A DNA stretch of 64,000 bases from Paenibacillus selenitireducens (GTDB taxonomy: Bacteria > Bacillota > Bacilli > Paenibacillales > Paenibacillaceae): NCBI RefSeq assembly GCF_002021565.1, contig NZ_MSZX01000001.1:248027-312026 (forward strand). The letters run 5' to 3'. This document shows positions 51,471-60,630 of this stretch, piece after piece (the first letter of the stretch is position 1; each line of letters begins with the position of its first letter). Under the pieces are notes generated by a model that saw nothing but the letters and a program-made list of their open reading frames with translations, searched no databases and was not told where the DNA came from. Both the position numbers and the translations under genes were made by a program.

Positions 51471-53738
51471 CTATGATTCCTGTTCAAACTTCGCAATTAA
51501 TTGTGCGATCACATCGTCTGGCGACTTGTCCGTTAGCCAGCTTTGGCCGAACATTTGAATGATCTTGATGGCAGGGAAGTCCCCCCAGAAGCCAACGAAA
51601 CCATCGTCGAGTACAACTTGATCGGTAACATGTTGGTTCATCTCCGCGAAGCAGCTCTCTAAGATGGCTTTTGCTTTGGCGTCGCTAAGCCAGTCCGTTA
51701 ATAGACTAAATTTGTGAAGTGTTATTTCTCCATGCTCAAACGTGCAGAATAGCTTCTCTTGCAATCGGATATCGCGTGAAGAACTGCCGATGATGATTTT
51801 GAAGTCGCCGCTTTCTGCAACCCAACGATTCCATTTCGTATTGTAATAGGCGAAATCGCGTTCTTCTAGGACGAAGCGAACTTCTTTCTTTTCACCGGGT
51901 TGAAGCGCCACTTTTGCAAATGCTTTTAGCTCTTTTTCCGGGCGAACCCATTTGCATTCTTCATCATGAACGTACAATTGAACGACTTCTTTCCCGAAGC
52001 GATCCCCCGTATTTTCAACCATACAAGAGACGTGCACTTGATTGCCTTGTTGTGCAACTTTTAAATCGGAATAGGCAAAGGATGTGTACGATAAGCCATG
52101 TCCAAATGCAAATTGCGGTATGAGCTCCTTACTGTCATAATAACGATACCCGACGAACAGTCCTTCACGGTAGAATAGCTTGCCATTCTCGCCACGGATC
52201 CGCTTATGCGATGGGTTATCGGACAGCTTGGCAGGGAACGTCTCCGATAGTTTGCCGGATGGATTAACACGACCAAACAAAATATCAACAATCGCTTGTC
52301 CACTTCCTTGTCCCGACAGCCATGCATGAATAATTCCTGATACCTGATGTGCCCAAGTGCTCATTGCTAATGCTGTACCGCTGCTTGTCACGACGATACA
52401 GTTCGGCTGGACCGCTGCCACAGCTTCAATCAGCTTCACCTGATGTAACGGCAGCTCAATGTCCTTGAGATCATGCATTTCGGACTCTGCATAGTCGGGT
52501 TGCCCGACGAAGAGCACCGCCATATCGGATTTCGCGGCTATAGCCACACTCTCTAGGATCAGCGCTTCATCGACACGATCATCTGAAGGATAACCGTCCG
52601 CATAAGATAATTTAATCTCATCATTTGTGATGTGTTGCAGGTGTTCCCAAGGTGTATCGATGCGCGTTGGCGTGACCTCCGCACTACCAGCACCTTGAAT
52701 TCTCGGTTTTTTCGCGAATGTACCAATCACAGCCATCGAATCTATCTTTGTCTTATCGATCGGAAGCATGTGATGGTCATTTTTGAGGAGCACCATACTC
52801 TCGGAAGCTGCTTTTCTAGCCAGTTCGTGATAATCGATTTTTTGGATATTTTCGAAGTTCCGCGTCTCCACCGTCTTGCGAACTAATTCTAGAATACGCG
52901 TCACGGATTGATCCAACACGGCTTCATCCAAGCGATTCTCCTGCACGGCCTTCACAATCGCCTTCGTATTATATTCCGCAGGTCCTGGCATCTCGATATC
53001 GAGTCCGGCCTTTAGCCCGCGAATGCGATCATTTACCGCAGTCCAGTCGGACAACATGACACCTTCGTAACCCCACTCTTCTCGCAAAATATCATGCAGC
53101 AGGTGTTCATTCTCACTCGCATAGGATCCGTTCACGAGATTGTAGGAGCACATCATCGTCCATGGGTTCGCTTTTTTGACAATCCGTTCGAAAGCGCTCA
53201 GGTAAATCTCGCGTAATGTGCGCTCATCTACTTCAGAGCTTGTCACCATCTTCTCGTATTCTTGATTGTTACAAGCAAAATGCTTTACCGAAGCCCCGAC
53301 ACCTTGGTTCTGCAAGCCGTTCACGAAGGCCGCTCCTAGTTCGCCGGTCAGCACCGGATCCTCCGAATAATATTCGAAATTCCGTCCGCCGAGCGGTGTA
53401 CGCTTCATATTGACGCCAGGACCGAGAAGTAGGCGAACGCCCATTTCCTGCCCCTCGACCCCAAGCGCTACCCCAATTTCATGCAGCAGATCCACATCCC
53501 AGGATGAACCGATGGCTGAACCCGTCGGGTAGCAGGTTGCCGGAATATTTTGCCCGGAAATTCCGATTTCCTCATCACTATTCGTCTTACGAATTCCATT
53601 CGTGCCGTCATACATATGAATGGAAGGAATGCCGTGGTGCTCATAACCTTTGGTCATCCACATATTCAAGCCCGCGCATAGCGCTGCTTTTTCCTCTAGT
53701 GTCATAGCTTTTAATATCGCTTCTGTTGTTTGTTTCAT
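51471..53738 (-). CDS. Glycoside hydrolase family 3 beta-glucosidase
   Basis: A 755-residue GH3 enzyme. The N-terminal barrel contains the substrate motif GASVKHFACNNQEYEK and the nucleophile Asp in GVMLSDWTAVND; an alpha/beta sandwich and a C-terminal fibronectin-III-like domain (GEKKEVRFVLEERDFAYYN) follow. There is no signal peptide, so it should hydrolyse beta-glucosides in the cytoplasm. AGGAGG lies 8 bases before the ATG. It follows the PTS permease gene by 47 bases. A cytoplasmic GH3 behind a PTS is unusual because PTS products are phosphorylated; some of the substrate may enter by another route. Confidence 0.92.
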   Translation of the reverse strand: MKQTTEAILKAMTLEEKAALCAGLNMWMTKGYEHHGIPSIHMYDGTNGIRKTNSDEEIGISGQNIPATCYPTGSAIGSSWDVDLLHEIGVALGVEGQEMGVRLLLGPGVNMKRTPLGGRNFEYYSEDPVLTGELGAAFVNGLQNQGVGASVKHFACNNQEYEKMVTSSEVDERTLREIYLSAFERIVKKANPWTMMCSYNLVNGSYASENEHLLHDILREEWGYEGVMLSDWTAVNDRIRGLKAGLDIEMPGPAEYNTKAIVKAVQENRLDEAVLDQSVTRILELVRKTVETRNFENIQKIDYHELARKAASESMVLLKNDHHMLPIDKTKIDSMAVIGTFAKKPRIQGAGSAEVTPTRIDTPWEHLQHITNDEIKLSYADGYPSDDRVDEALILESVAIAAKSDMAVLFVGQPDYAESEMHDLKDIELPLHQVKLIEAVAAVQPNCIVVTSSGTALAMSTWAHQVSGIIHAWLSGQGSGQAIVDILFGRVNPSGKLSETFPAKLSDNPSHKRIRGENGKLFYREGLFVGYRYYDSKELIPQFAFGHGLSYTSFAYSDLKVAQQGNQVHVSCMVENTGDRFGKEVVQLYVHDEECKWVRPEKELKAFAKVALQPGEKKEVRFVLEERDFAYYNTKWNRWVAESGDFKIIIGSSSRDIRLQEKLFCTFEHGEITLHKFSLLTDWLSDAKAKAILESCFAEMNQHVTDQVVLDDGFVGFWGDFPAIKIIQMFGQSWLTDKSPDDVIAQLIAKFEQES

Positions 53739-53785
53739 GATCTCGTCCTCCTATCGCGTATAACCAATTACATTATGGTTTATTG

Positions 53786-55006
53786 CTACTCTTTTTTGAG
53801 CTCTTGCATATCGTAGGCTCTAAAGAATGGAAGCCATACGATGAAAATAATCAATAAAACAACAGCGAGTAGAATTAATCCTTTTACTCCCGTTAATATG
53901 AAAGTCGACAAACCAATTGGCGTGTACCATAGCTGGAATACTTTGCTTGGAATATCCACCCACCCTGCATCGAGAACCAAGTAGACGATGATGGGGGATA
54001 TTAGCCCATTGATCCACATCGGAACCATCAAAAGCGGATTGAAGGCAACTGGTGCCCCATAGATGACGGGTTCATTAATGTTGAATAATGAAGGGACAAT
54101 CGTCGCACGGCCGATGGATTTAAGCTTCTTGGATTTGGCGAACAAGAACCATATCACGAGCGGTAACGTTGCACCCAGCCCCCCGACGCCGACCCAACCA
54201 GAGAAGAAGGTCTCAAATGTATTGATGTTCACGGGGTCCAAGCCTTGCGCTACAAGAGCAGCATTTTCCTCAATCGCTGGAATCCAAATCGAGTAGAAGA
54301 TCGGCGTCATAACCCACGGGCTTACACCGAAGGAATAGAGCACAACACCGATGAAATTAAACAAGACAAATCCTGTGAGCGTCTGACTAATCGTATTTAA
54401 CGGTTTAAATATATTTACGATCATTTCAAAAATATCGAATTGCAATTGAAAGGTTAGAATCCATCCTGCAGTGAGAATGAACGCAATCGGTACAAGGTAA
54501 TCGAACCAATCGACGATAAATTCAGGCAGTGTCGTATCTTTTTTAAAGAAAGAAAATTTCTTGAACACATTGAGCACGACCGATACGGTAACACCAACGA
54601 GTAAAGCGGTAATCATCCCCGAGGGACCAAATCGATCCAGCATAAATTGTATCGTTCCATCTTCATGAAATGTTGGTTTTAACAACATGAGGTATAAGGA
54701 AAGACCTGTCGCACCTGCAATCAGTTTAATCTTGTCCCGATTTTTCTTCTGCATCACCATATACGGTGTCAGGAAGGCGATAAACATGCCCAACAGTCCG
54801 AAGCTGAAGGTCGTGATAGGGGATAAGTCCGGCATCGAAGGGATAAAATCCTTCAGAATAGAGACGAGTGTCACTAACGATCCGATGAAAATCATCGGCA
54901 GAGTTACCATGATCGCTTCTTGTATCGAGTCCACCCACACATTTTTGGTGAAAGCTTCAAGACGTGGCGCGAACTTCTCCGTCATCCACTTCATTAATCG
55001 ATCCAT
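53786..55006 (-). CDS. PTS cellobiose/lichenan-type EIIC permease
   Basis: A 406-residue membrane protein of the lactose/cellobiose PTS EIIC family with about ten helices; conserved segments include SLFNINEPVIYGAPVAFNPL and VGVGGLGATLPLVIWFL. It takes up beta-glucosides with phosphorylation, needing EIIA and EIIB proteins not encoded here. ATG 55006 is placed 10 bases after GGAGG; an ATG at 55015 is only one base from that site. It is the first gene of an operon with the GH3 enzyme. Confidence 0.9.
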   Translation of the reverse strand: MDRLMKWMTEKFAPRLEAFTKNVWVDSIQEAIMVTLPMIFIGSLVTLVSILKDFIPSMPDLSPITTFSFGLLGMFIAFLTPYMVMQKKNRDKIKLIAGATGLSLYLMLLKPTFHEDGTIQFMLDRFGPSGMITALLVGVTVSVVLNVFKKFSFFKKDTTLPEFIVDWFDYLVPIAFILTAGWILTFQLQFDIFEMIVNIFKPLNTISQTLTGFVLFNFIGVVLYSFGVSPWVMTPIFYSIWIPAIEENAALVAQGLDPVNINTFETFFSGWVGVGGLGATLPLVIWFLFAKSKKLKSIGRATIVPSLFNINEPVIYGAPVAFNPLLMVPMWINGLISPIIVYLVLDAGWVDIPSKVFQLWYTPIGLSTFILTGVKGLILLAVVLLIIFIVWLPFFRAYDMQELKKE

Positions 55007-55045
55007 TTCATTCATTCCTCCATTATTAAGGATTGGCTTTCATTG

Positions 55046-55085
55046 TGTACATGTACAGTATAATTTCAAATGAATACGCTTTCTT
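55046..55085 (-). promoter_or_regulatory. Catabolite-responsive (cre-like) site and palindrome upstream of the PTS operon
   Basis: On the minus strand, AAGAAAGCGTATTCA (55071-55085) fits the CcpA cre consensus WTGNAANCGNWNNCW with one mismatch. A perfect palindrome, TGTACATGTACA, lies at 55046-55057 and could be an operator. The promoter boxes are not obvious. Confidence 0.55.
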
Positions 55086-55171
55086 GTTCTTCCTTGTCGA
55101 AGTGAGGGGCGTTTTTTGCCGTTTCTATGCCTTCATATTAGCCTTGATTCAAAAGTAAGATTCCATACAGC

Positions 55172-55203
55172 AAAAAACACCTCTTGGAGATCAGAGGTGT
55201 TCA
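55172..55203 (-). terminator. Terminator of the AraC-GH39 gene
   Basis: On the minus strand, AACACCTCT and AGAGGTGTT pair around a short loop and lead into TTTTT; the hairpin begins within the last codons of the gene. Confidence 0.85.
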
Positions 55204-57699
55204 ATATTGCTTCGTTAGTGTGATGAGCTGCAGGCCATGCGGCGGAACGATAAAGGTTTGCTCGAACGATTGGAGTTCTTCCAACCATGATATCCTCATT
55301 TCTGGTGTGCTTCGCTGCTGTAAATAGTCGAGTTCCTCTTCTGTTGGATTTGTAGGCGCACCCATCGCAATCCACTCGTCAAATACAGAGCCTTGCGTTC
55401 GATCCAGTCGATAGCTCATCATTTTGTAGCTGCCTTGCAGGCCATCGATCTTCACATGATAGGCTTTATTCCCTTTTTCTTCAAAAACGGAATAGCGGCT
55501 TGTCTCCGTTAATCCAGACCAGTCGCCGCTTGCAAATAACGGATCCACATGCGTGTAGTGGTACATTAAGATTTGAAGGCTTCCATCTGCTTGCTTCGTG
55601 ACGACATATCCATCCCCTTGATCGATGATGTGGTCTCCAAGCTTCTTCAGGAACTCGAATGCATAATAACTTGGTTTCTTCAGGCCGTTCCGATTCATGA
55701 GACCGAATCCGCCGTAGAAGATGGATGCGGGGAGCTGGCTTTCCTCGAAAACATCTGTAAAAGACCAAAAGGCCATGGATGTCATCGTACCTAGGGTTTG
55801 CATCGCATGATAGACAACAAAAGAAGCCATGAACATCGTATCGTGGATAAAGTTCCGATCATAGAGCGAAAAATTCCACTCTGTCATATGAATTTCGAGT
55901 TCTTGCAGGTGATGTGCCGCGAGTTTCGCTTGTAACCGGTTTACACTATCCAAGTAGAAGGATGGGGGCATGATGCGGGTAAGCATTCCGGCTTCATCTT
56001 TCTGATTCGGATATTCGGAATAGACATGGAACGAAAAGAAATCCATCGGAACTTGTTCATTTAAGCAATAGGACATGAAGTCATCTGCCCAGCTATCATT
56101 CCAGAGTGATCCATAGCCGAGGGCGGGACCGCCTACTTTGAGTACTGACGAAATGGATTTAATGGTGCGAACCGTCGAAGCATAAAAAGCAAAATACTCT
56201 TCTTTCGAACCGGCCCAGCATACACCGGATAGATCGGGCTCATTCCATACCTCGAAGTACCATTGCTTGACTTCCTCTAAGCCGTACCGATTCAAGCAAT
56301 GGCGAACGAATTCATGAACTAAGGCATTCCATTTACGCAAATCCGCAGGAGGTGAAATATTTCCCTTCCACCAGAAAATAGTTTCGTTGGAACGTCTCAG
56401 CTTTGTGGGCATGAAGCTTAATTCCACAAAAGGTCGGATCCCCGTTTTTAATAAGAAATCGTACAGTTTGTCGACATATGACCAATTATAGATCGGCTCG
56501 CCTGTTTCTGTTTCGTCATAGATCATCATTTCGTCATTAAATATGCCGTGAAAACGAATATGTGAAAAGGAGAGTGATCTTTGGAGTTCGATGAACTGCT
56601 GCTGCCAATCCGCACGGAGACCTTCAATCGCGCGGCCGGCGGATGTTAGCCGGTTCCAATGACGTTCATAACGGCTTCCGGCTTGATTGGAATGTACGTA
56701 AATATCGACTTGATCGTAGACCACGTTGTTCGTGTGAAAGGCAGTCGAGCCGATTTCTTGCCATTCCAAGTAATGATAGAGCGACTCCATCGCCTGGATG
56801 GTATCCATCTCGTAATAATCACCGCTTGACGACTCATCGTTGGTCAAAGGCTTTCTTGAAGGATCTGTCGCGACCCTTTTCGCCGCAAATTCCTCTCGGT
56901 ACTGGCCCGGTGTACTTTCAAACTTCTCTTTAAAATATTTATTAAATAACTTCACGTTCGCAAATCCACAATCCAGCGAAATCTGGGTGATGCTCTGTTC
57001 CGTTTCGATGAGTTGAATGAGAGCTTTATCGAGCCGTACGGAAGTTAAATATTTTTGAAAGGGAATGCCGATTTTGTCACTAAAAAAATGAGAGAAATAA
57101 TGCATGCTAAGATGCTCCTGATCGGCGATGCTCTGCAGTGTAATTTTCTGACTGAAATGCCGGTCAATATATTGAAGCACCCGATTAAGTCTCTGATAAT
57201 CGTAATCCTTCACATCTTTATGGTGTGAGTCTTTCATGATCACGGTAAAATGGCGTAATAGGTGTCCTGTTAATAATTGCAAGATACCTGACGAATAATT
57301 GTAATACCCGGGTGCTTTTTTACTCGACTCCCAAGTCATCTGTGCAAGAAAGAACCGAATACGATCGTAGTGCTCGTGATTATCGGCCGTCTGATGCAAG
57401 GAATTACATGAAATCAGGGTTTGATCATCGATCAATTCAGGGCTGAATTGCAATGTCAACAGAACATTATCCTGACTTGTTCGCTCGATTTGATGGACAG
57501 ACATCCGATTGATGACGATTAAATCGTCCTGATGTAAAACATACTGCTGTTGGTCCACATGTATCGAAACAGAGCCTTGCAGCACATATAATACTTCGAA
57601 TTCCTTATGCCAATGAAATGGAATATGTCTGACACTATTCACGAATAGACGAATGGGCAGATCTTCCTGGTGCTTGATGAACTCATAGAAGTAACTCAT
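55201..57699 (-). CDS. AraC-type regulator fused to a GH39 glycosidase-like domain
   Basis: An 832-residue two-part protein. Residues 1-100 are an AraC cupin (IPFHWHKEFEVLYVLQGSVS); residues about 180-280 are the double HTH (ITLQSIADQEHLSMHYFSHF and ITQISLDCGFANVKLFNKYF). From about residue 310 to the end it is a GH39 (beta-xylosidase/iduronidase) barrel with WYFEVWNEPDLSG (acid/base Glu) and EIHMTEWNFS (nucleophile Glu). Both catalytic residues are present. It is cytoplasmic, with no signal peptide. The GH39 part may serve as a ligand sensor or as an enzyme that removes the inducer. It lies directly upstream of the PTS-GH3 operon, its probable target. Confidence 0.9.
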   Translation of the reverse strand: MSYFYEFIKHQEDLPIRLFVNSVRHIPFHWHKEFEVLYVLQGSVSIHVDQQQYVLHQDDLIVINRMSVHQIERTSQDNVLLTLQFSPELIDDQTLISCNSLHQTADNHEHYDRIRFFLAQMTWESSKKAPGYYNYSSGILQLLTGHLLRHFTVIMKDSHHKDVKDYDYQRLNRVLQYIDRHFSQKITLQSIADQEHLSMHYFSHFFSDKIGIPFQKYLTSVRLDKALIQLIETEQSITQISLDCGFANVKLFNKYFKEKFESTPGQYREEFAAKRVATDPSRKPLTNDESSSGDYYEMDTIQAMESLYHYLEWQEIGSTAFHTNNVVYDQVDIYVHSNQAGSRYERHWNRLTSAGRAIEGLRADWQQQFIELQRSLSFSHIRFHGIFNDEMMIYDETETGEPIYNWSYVDKLYDFLLKTGIRPFVELSFMPTKLRRSNETIFWWKGNISPPADLRKWNALVHEFVRHCLNRYGLEEVKQWYFEVWNEPDLSGVCWAGSKEEYFAFYASTVRTIKSISSVLKVGGPALGYGSLWNDSWADDFMSYCLNEQVPMDFFSFHVYSEYPNQKDEAGMLTRIMPPSFYLDSVNRLQAKLAAHHLQELEIHMTEWNFSLYDRNFIHDTMFMASFVVYHAMQTLGTMTSMAFWSFTDVFEESQLPASIFYGGFGLMNRNGLKKPSYYAFEFLKKLGDHIIDQGDGYVVTKQADGSLQILMYHYTHVDPLFASGDWSGLTETSRYSVFEEKGNKAYHVKIDGLQGSYKMMSYRLDRTQGSVFDEWIAMGAPTNPTEEELDYLQQRSTPEMRISWLEELQSFEQTFIVPPHGLQLITLTKQY

Positions 57700-57854
57700 G
57701 ATCCGATCATTCCCCCTTAAGTTTCTAGTATGTGTCGAATAGGTCTCCGAAAAACTTGTTACGGAAGATTTACAGTTGGCATTTGACCTGCGTTCCTACC
57801 TCATTGATAATATAGGGTACATGTTTATTATTTTCAAGAGATTGGAGTCATCCC

Positions 57855-59693
57855 ATGAAATATCGCAATTTGGAAGAATGTATTGTCGATTTAGAAAAGC
57901 ATGGACATTTGGTTCGTATTCATGAAGAAGTGGATCCGCATCTTGAAATGGCTGCCATACATATGAAAGTCTATGCGGCGGGCGGACCGGCGTTATTATT
58001 TGAAAAGGTAAAAGGTTCGAAGTATCGGGCAGTATCGAACCTGTTCGGCACCATTGAACGGAGTAAATTTATTTTTCGCGATACGTGGGATTCGACGCAG
58101 AACGTCATTGCACTGCGCAACAATCCTGCGAAAGCGCTCAAAAATCCATTTAAATACATCGGGACCGGATTAGCGGCAAGAAGAGTTCTGCCGATAAAGT
58201 CCGTCAGCGGTCAACCTTCTGGATTTGAAGAGATCCAAATTTCAGACCTTCCGCTGATCAAGCATTGGCAAGGCGATGGGGGAGCTTTCGTTACCCTGCC
58301 GCAAGTGTATTCAGAGGATCCGGAGAAACCAGGCATTATGAATTCCAATCTAGGCATGTACCGTGTTCAGTTAAGCGGCAACGACTATGAATTGAACAAA
58401 GAAGTTGGTATTCATTATCAGATCCATCGCGGTATCGGGATCCACCAAGCGAAAGCGAATAAGCTAGGCAAGCCGTTAAAGGTGAGTATTTTTATTGGAG
58501 GTCCCCCGGCGCATACGTTATCCGCCGTTATGCCTTTGCCTGAGGGCATGAGCGAATTGATCTTTGCGGGACTGCTCACAGGGCGCCATTTTCGCTACAG
58601 CTATGTTGATGGCTACTGTATCAGCAATGATGCGGACTTTGTGATTACGGGCGAAATCTATCCGGAAGAGACGAAGCCGGAAGGACCTTTTGGCGATCAT
58701 TTAGGTTATTATAGCTTGATTCATGAGTTTCCTATGATGCGGGTGCATAAAGTGTATGCTCGTAAAAATGCAATCTACCCGTTTACCGTCGTTGGGCGAC
58801 CGCCTCAAGAGGACACGGCTTTTGGTGAATTGATTCATGAATTGACAGGTGGAGCGATTCAACAAGAAATTCGCGGGGTTAAAGAGGTTCACGCCGTTGA
58901 TGCGGCAGGTGTACATCCTTTGCTGTTTGCTATCGGGAGCGAGCGGTATACGCCATATCAAAAAGTGAAGCAGCCTGCGGAAATACTGACGCAAGCCAAT
59001 CATATTCTTGGAACAGGTCAGCTCAGCTTAGCCAAGTTTTTATTTATTACGGCAGAAGAGAACAGACCTGTCAGCACGCATCATATCGAGGATTTCCTCA
59101 CTTATATATTGGAGCGGATCGATCTCCATCGGGATATTCATTTTCAAACGAACACGACGATCGATACATTGGATTATTCTGGGACAGGATTAAACACGGG
59201 GAGCAAGGTGATTTTCTCGGCGGTTGGCGATCAGCGAAGAGAGCTCTGCACAGAGGTTCCAGCATTGCTCAAAGGAATAACAGGGTTCGAAAAGGTTCAG
59301 ATGATTATGCCGGGAATCGTTGTCATGCAAGCACCTGAATTTGTTAGCTACGGGGATGCCCAGAGGGAAATCGACGGATTGTGCGACGCGATTCGTGAAC
59401 GTGGTTCATTCGCATCTTGTCCGATGATCATCTTAAGTGATGACAGTGAATTCCTCAGTGCAGCGATTGATAACTTCCTGTGGGTGACATTCACTCGCAG
59501 CAATCCATCTCATGATATCTACGGTGTGAACAGCTACTATGAACATAAGCATTGGGCTTGCGATAATGTCATTATTGATGCCCGTGCGAAACCGCATCAA
59601 GCGCCGCCGTTAATACCAGATCCAACCGTTGCGAACAATATTGAGCGATTTTTCGTTAAAGGCGCGAGTTTAGGTAGAATTCAAACATCTTAA
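57855..59693 (+). CDS. UbiD family decarboxylase
   Basis: A 612-residue member of the UbiD family, longer than E. coli UbiD (about 500 residues) and similar in length to the larger UbiD-like enzymes. The prenylated-FMN/active-site block PEGPFGDHLGYYSLIHEFP is intact, with VGRPPQEDTAFGE downstream. These enzymes decarboxylate aromatic or alpha,beta-unsaturated acids and need prFMN made by a UbiX-type prenyltransferase; no ubiX gene is in the window. GGAG lies 7 bases before the ATG. It is divergent from the AraC-GH39 gene and convergent with the FMN reductase across a shared terminator. Confidence 0.9.
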   Translation: MKYRNLEECIVDLEKHGHLVRIHEEVDPHLEMAAIHMKVYAAGGPALLFEKVKGSKYRAVSNLFGTIERSKFIFRDTWDSTQNVIALRNNPAKALKNPFKYIGTGLAARRVLPIKSVSGQPSGFEEIQISDLPLIKHWQGDGGAFVTLPQVYSEDPEKPGIMNSNLGMYRVQLSGNDYELNKEVGIHYQIHRGIGIHQAKANKLGKPLKVSIFIGGPPAHTLSAVMPLPEGMSELIFAGLLTGRHFRYSYVDGYCISNDADFVITGEIYPEETKPEGPFGDHLGYYSLIHEFPMMRVHKVYARKNAIYPFTVVGRPPQEDTAFGELIHELTGGAIQQEIRGVKEVHAVDAAGVHPLLFAIGSERYTPYQKVKQPAEILTQANHILGTGQLSLAKFLFITAEENRPVSTHHIEDFLTYILERIDLHRDIHFQTNTTIDTLDYSGTGLNTGSKVIFSAVGDQRRELCTEVPALLKGITGFEKVQMIMPGIVVMQAPEFVSYGDAQREIDGLCDAIRERGSFASCPMIILSDDSEFLSAAIDNFLWVTFTRSNPSHDIYGVNSYYEHKHWACDNVIIDARAKPHQAPPLIPDPTVANNIERFFVKGASLGRIQTS

Positions 59694-59709
59694 TGGGCTG
59701 AAAATAAAA

Positions 59710-59749
59710 AAAGAACCTCATCTCTTGGTAAACGAGATGAGGTTCTTTG
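59710..59749. terminator. Bidirectional terminator between ubiD-like and FMN reductase genes
   Basis: AAAGAACCTCATCTC and GAGATGAGGTTCTTT form a perfect 15-bp stem with a 9-base loop, with A-rich and T-rich flanks. Confidence 0.92.
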
Positions 59750-59752
59750 CGA

Positions 59753-60292
59753 TTAACGCAATGTTTTTAAAGCACCGCTCCAAGCAATGACTTGATCTAA
59801 CATGCCATTCACATTGGTCAGGTGAAGATCAGCTGGTTTGAAAACCGACCCGTTCTCGAAATCCGTGAATAGGGATAACGCAGGATGCACACGAACGTCT
59901 GCGACAGACAATTCGCCCAAGATTCCACGCAAATGTTCAGCTGCACGAGCGCCACCTACAGAACCGTAGCTTACAATACCTGCTGCTTTGTTATTCCAAG
60001 CTTCGCGGGCATAATCGAGTGCATTTTTTAATGCGCCAGTAATACTGTGGTTGTATTCTTGAACGATGAACACAAAACCGTCCAACGTAGCAAGCTTCGT
60101 ATTCCAAGCGGTTGCTTGTTCTGTAGCATCTTCTTCGCCGAGAAGCGGAAGCTTAAAGTCCGCGATATCAATAATTTCATAGTTCGCATCCCCGCGTTGA
60201 TCTGCAATGCTTTTTACCCATTCTCCGACTTGTGGACTTAAACGGCCTTGACGCGTACTTCCCAAAATAATACCGATATTCAGTTTTGCCAT
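59753..60292 (-). CDS. NAD(P)H-dependent FMN reductase (flavodoxin-like)
   Basis: A 179-residue flavodoxin-fold reductase of the YieF/azoreductase type: IGIILGSTRQGRLSPQVGEW binds the FMN phosphate, FVFIVQEYNHSITGALKNAL is the family's conserved central segment and GIVSYGSVGGARAAEHLR completes the flavin site. ATG 60292 is chosen because GAGGAGG lies just upstream; the longer frame from 60346 has no ribosome site. It reduces flavins, quinones or azo compounds in the cytoplasm. Confidence 0.9.
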   Translation of the reverse strand: MAKLNIGIILGSTRQGRLSPQVGEWVKSIADQRGDANYEIIDIADFKLPLLGEEDATEQATAWNTKLATLDGFVFIVQEYNHSITGALKNALDYAREAWNNKAAGIVSYGSVGGARAAEHLRGILGELSVADVRVHPALSLFTDFENGSVFKPADLHLTNVNGMLDQVIAWSGALKTLR

Positions 60293-60630
60293 TGTTTTTT
60301 CCTCCTCGATTGGGGTTCTACCAAATAATTTATCTAAAAATCCCATGTTCTACACCACCAATTTCAAATTAACCATCTCACAATTGCGAATTCGCTCAAC
60401 TTCATCTTCGATGCGTTCATTTGAAGTTGTTGATCATGGGATGATAATATCATATTAAATAAATAAAAACAAGATACTTACAATAAGTTTGTTTATTAAA
60501 ATATAATTAATTTTAGAGGGATATATGATTTCATCAATATATAAAAAGCTGCCGAGCAAAGCCCGACAGCCGAAATGCTTGTATTCTGTTATGCCTGACT
60601 ACTGTGTCGAGCTAGAACCGCTGAATCGGT
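60293..60630. other. Intergenic region with the aldo/keto reductase terminator
   Basis: About 250 AT-rich bases upstream of the FMN reductase show no gene or clear operator. The only distinct signal is the terminator at 60543-60570. Confidence 0.6.
60543..60570 (-). terminator. Terminator of the MerR-controlled aldo/keto reductase gene
   Basis: On the minus strand, GCTGTCGGGC-TTT-GCTCGGCAGC is a 10-base stem with two mismatches followed by TTTTTA. Confidence 0.78.
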
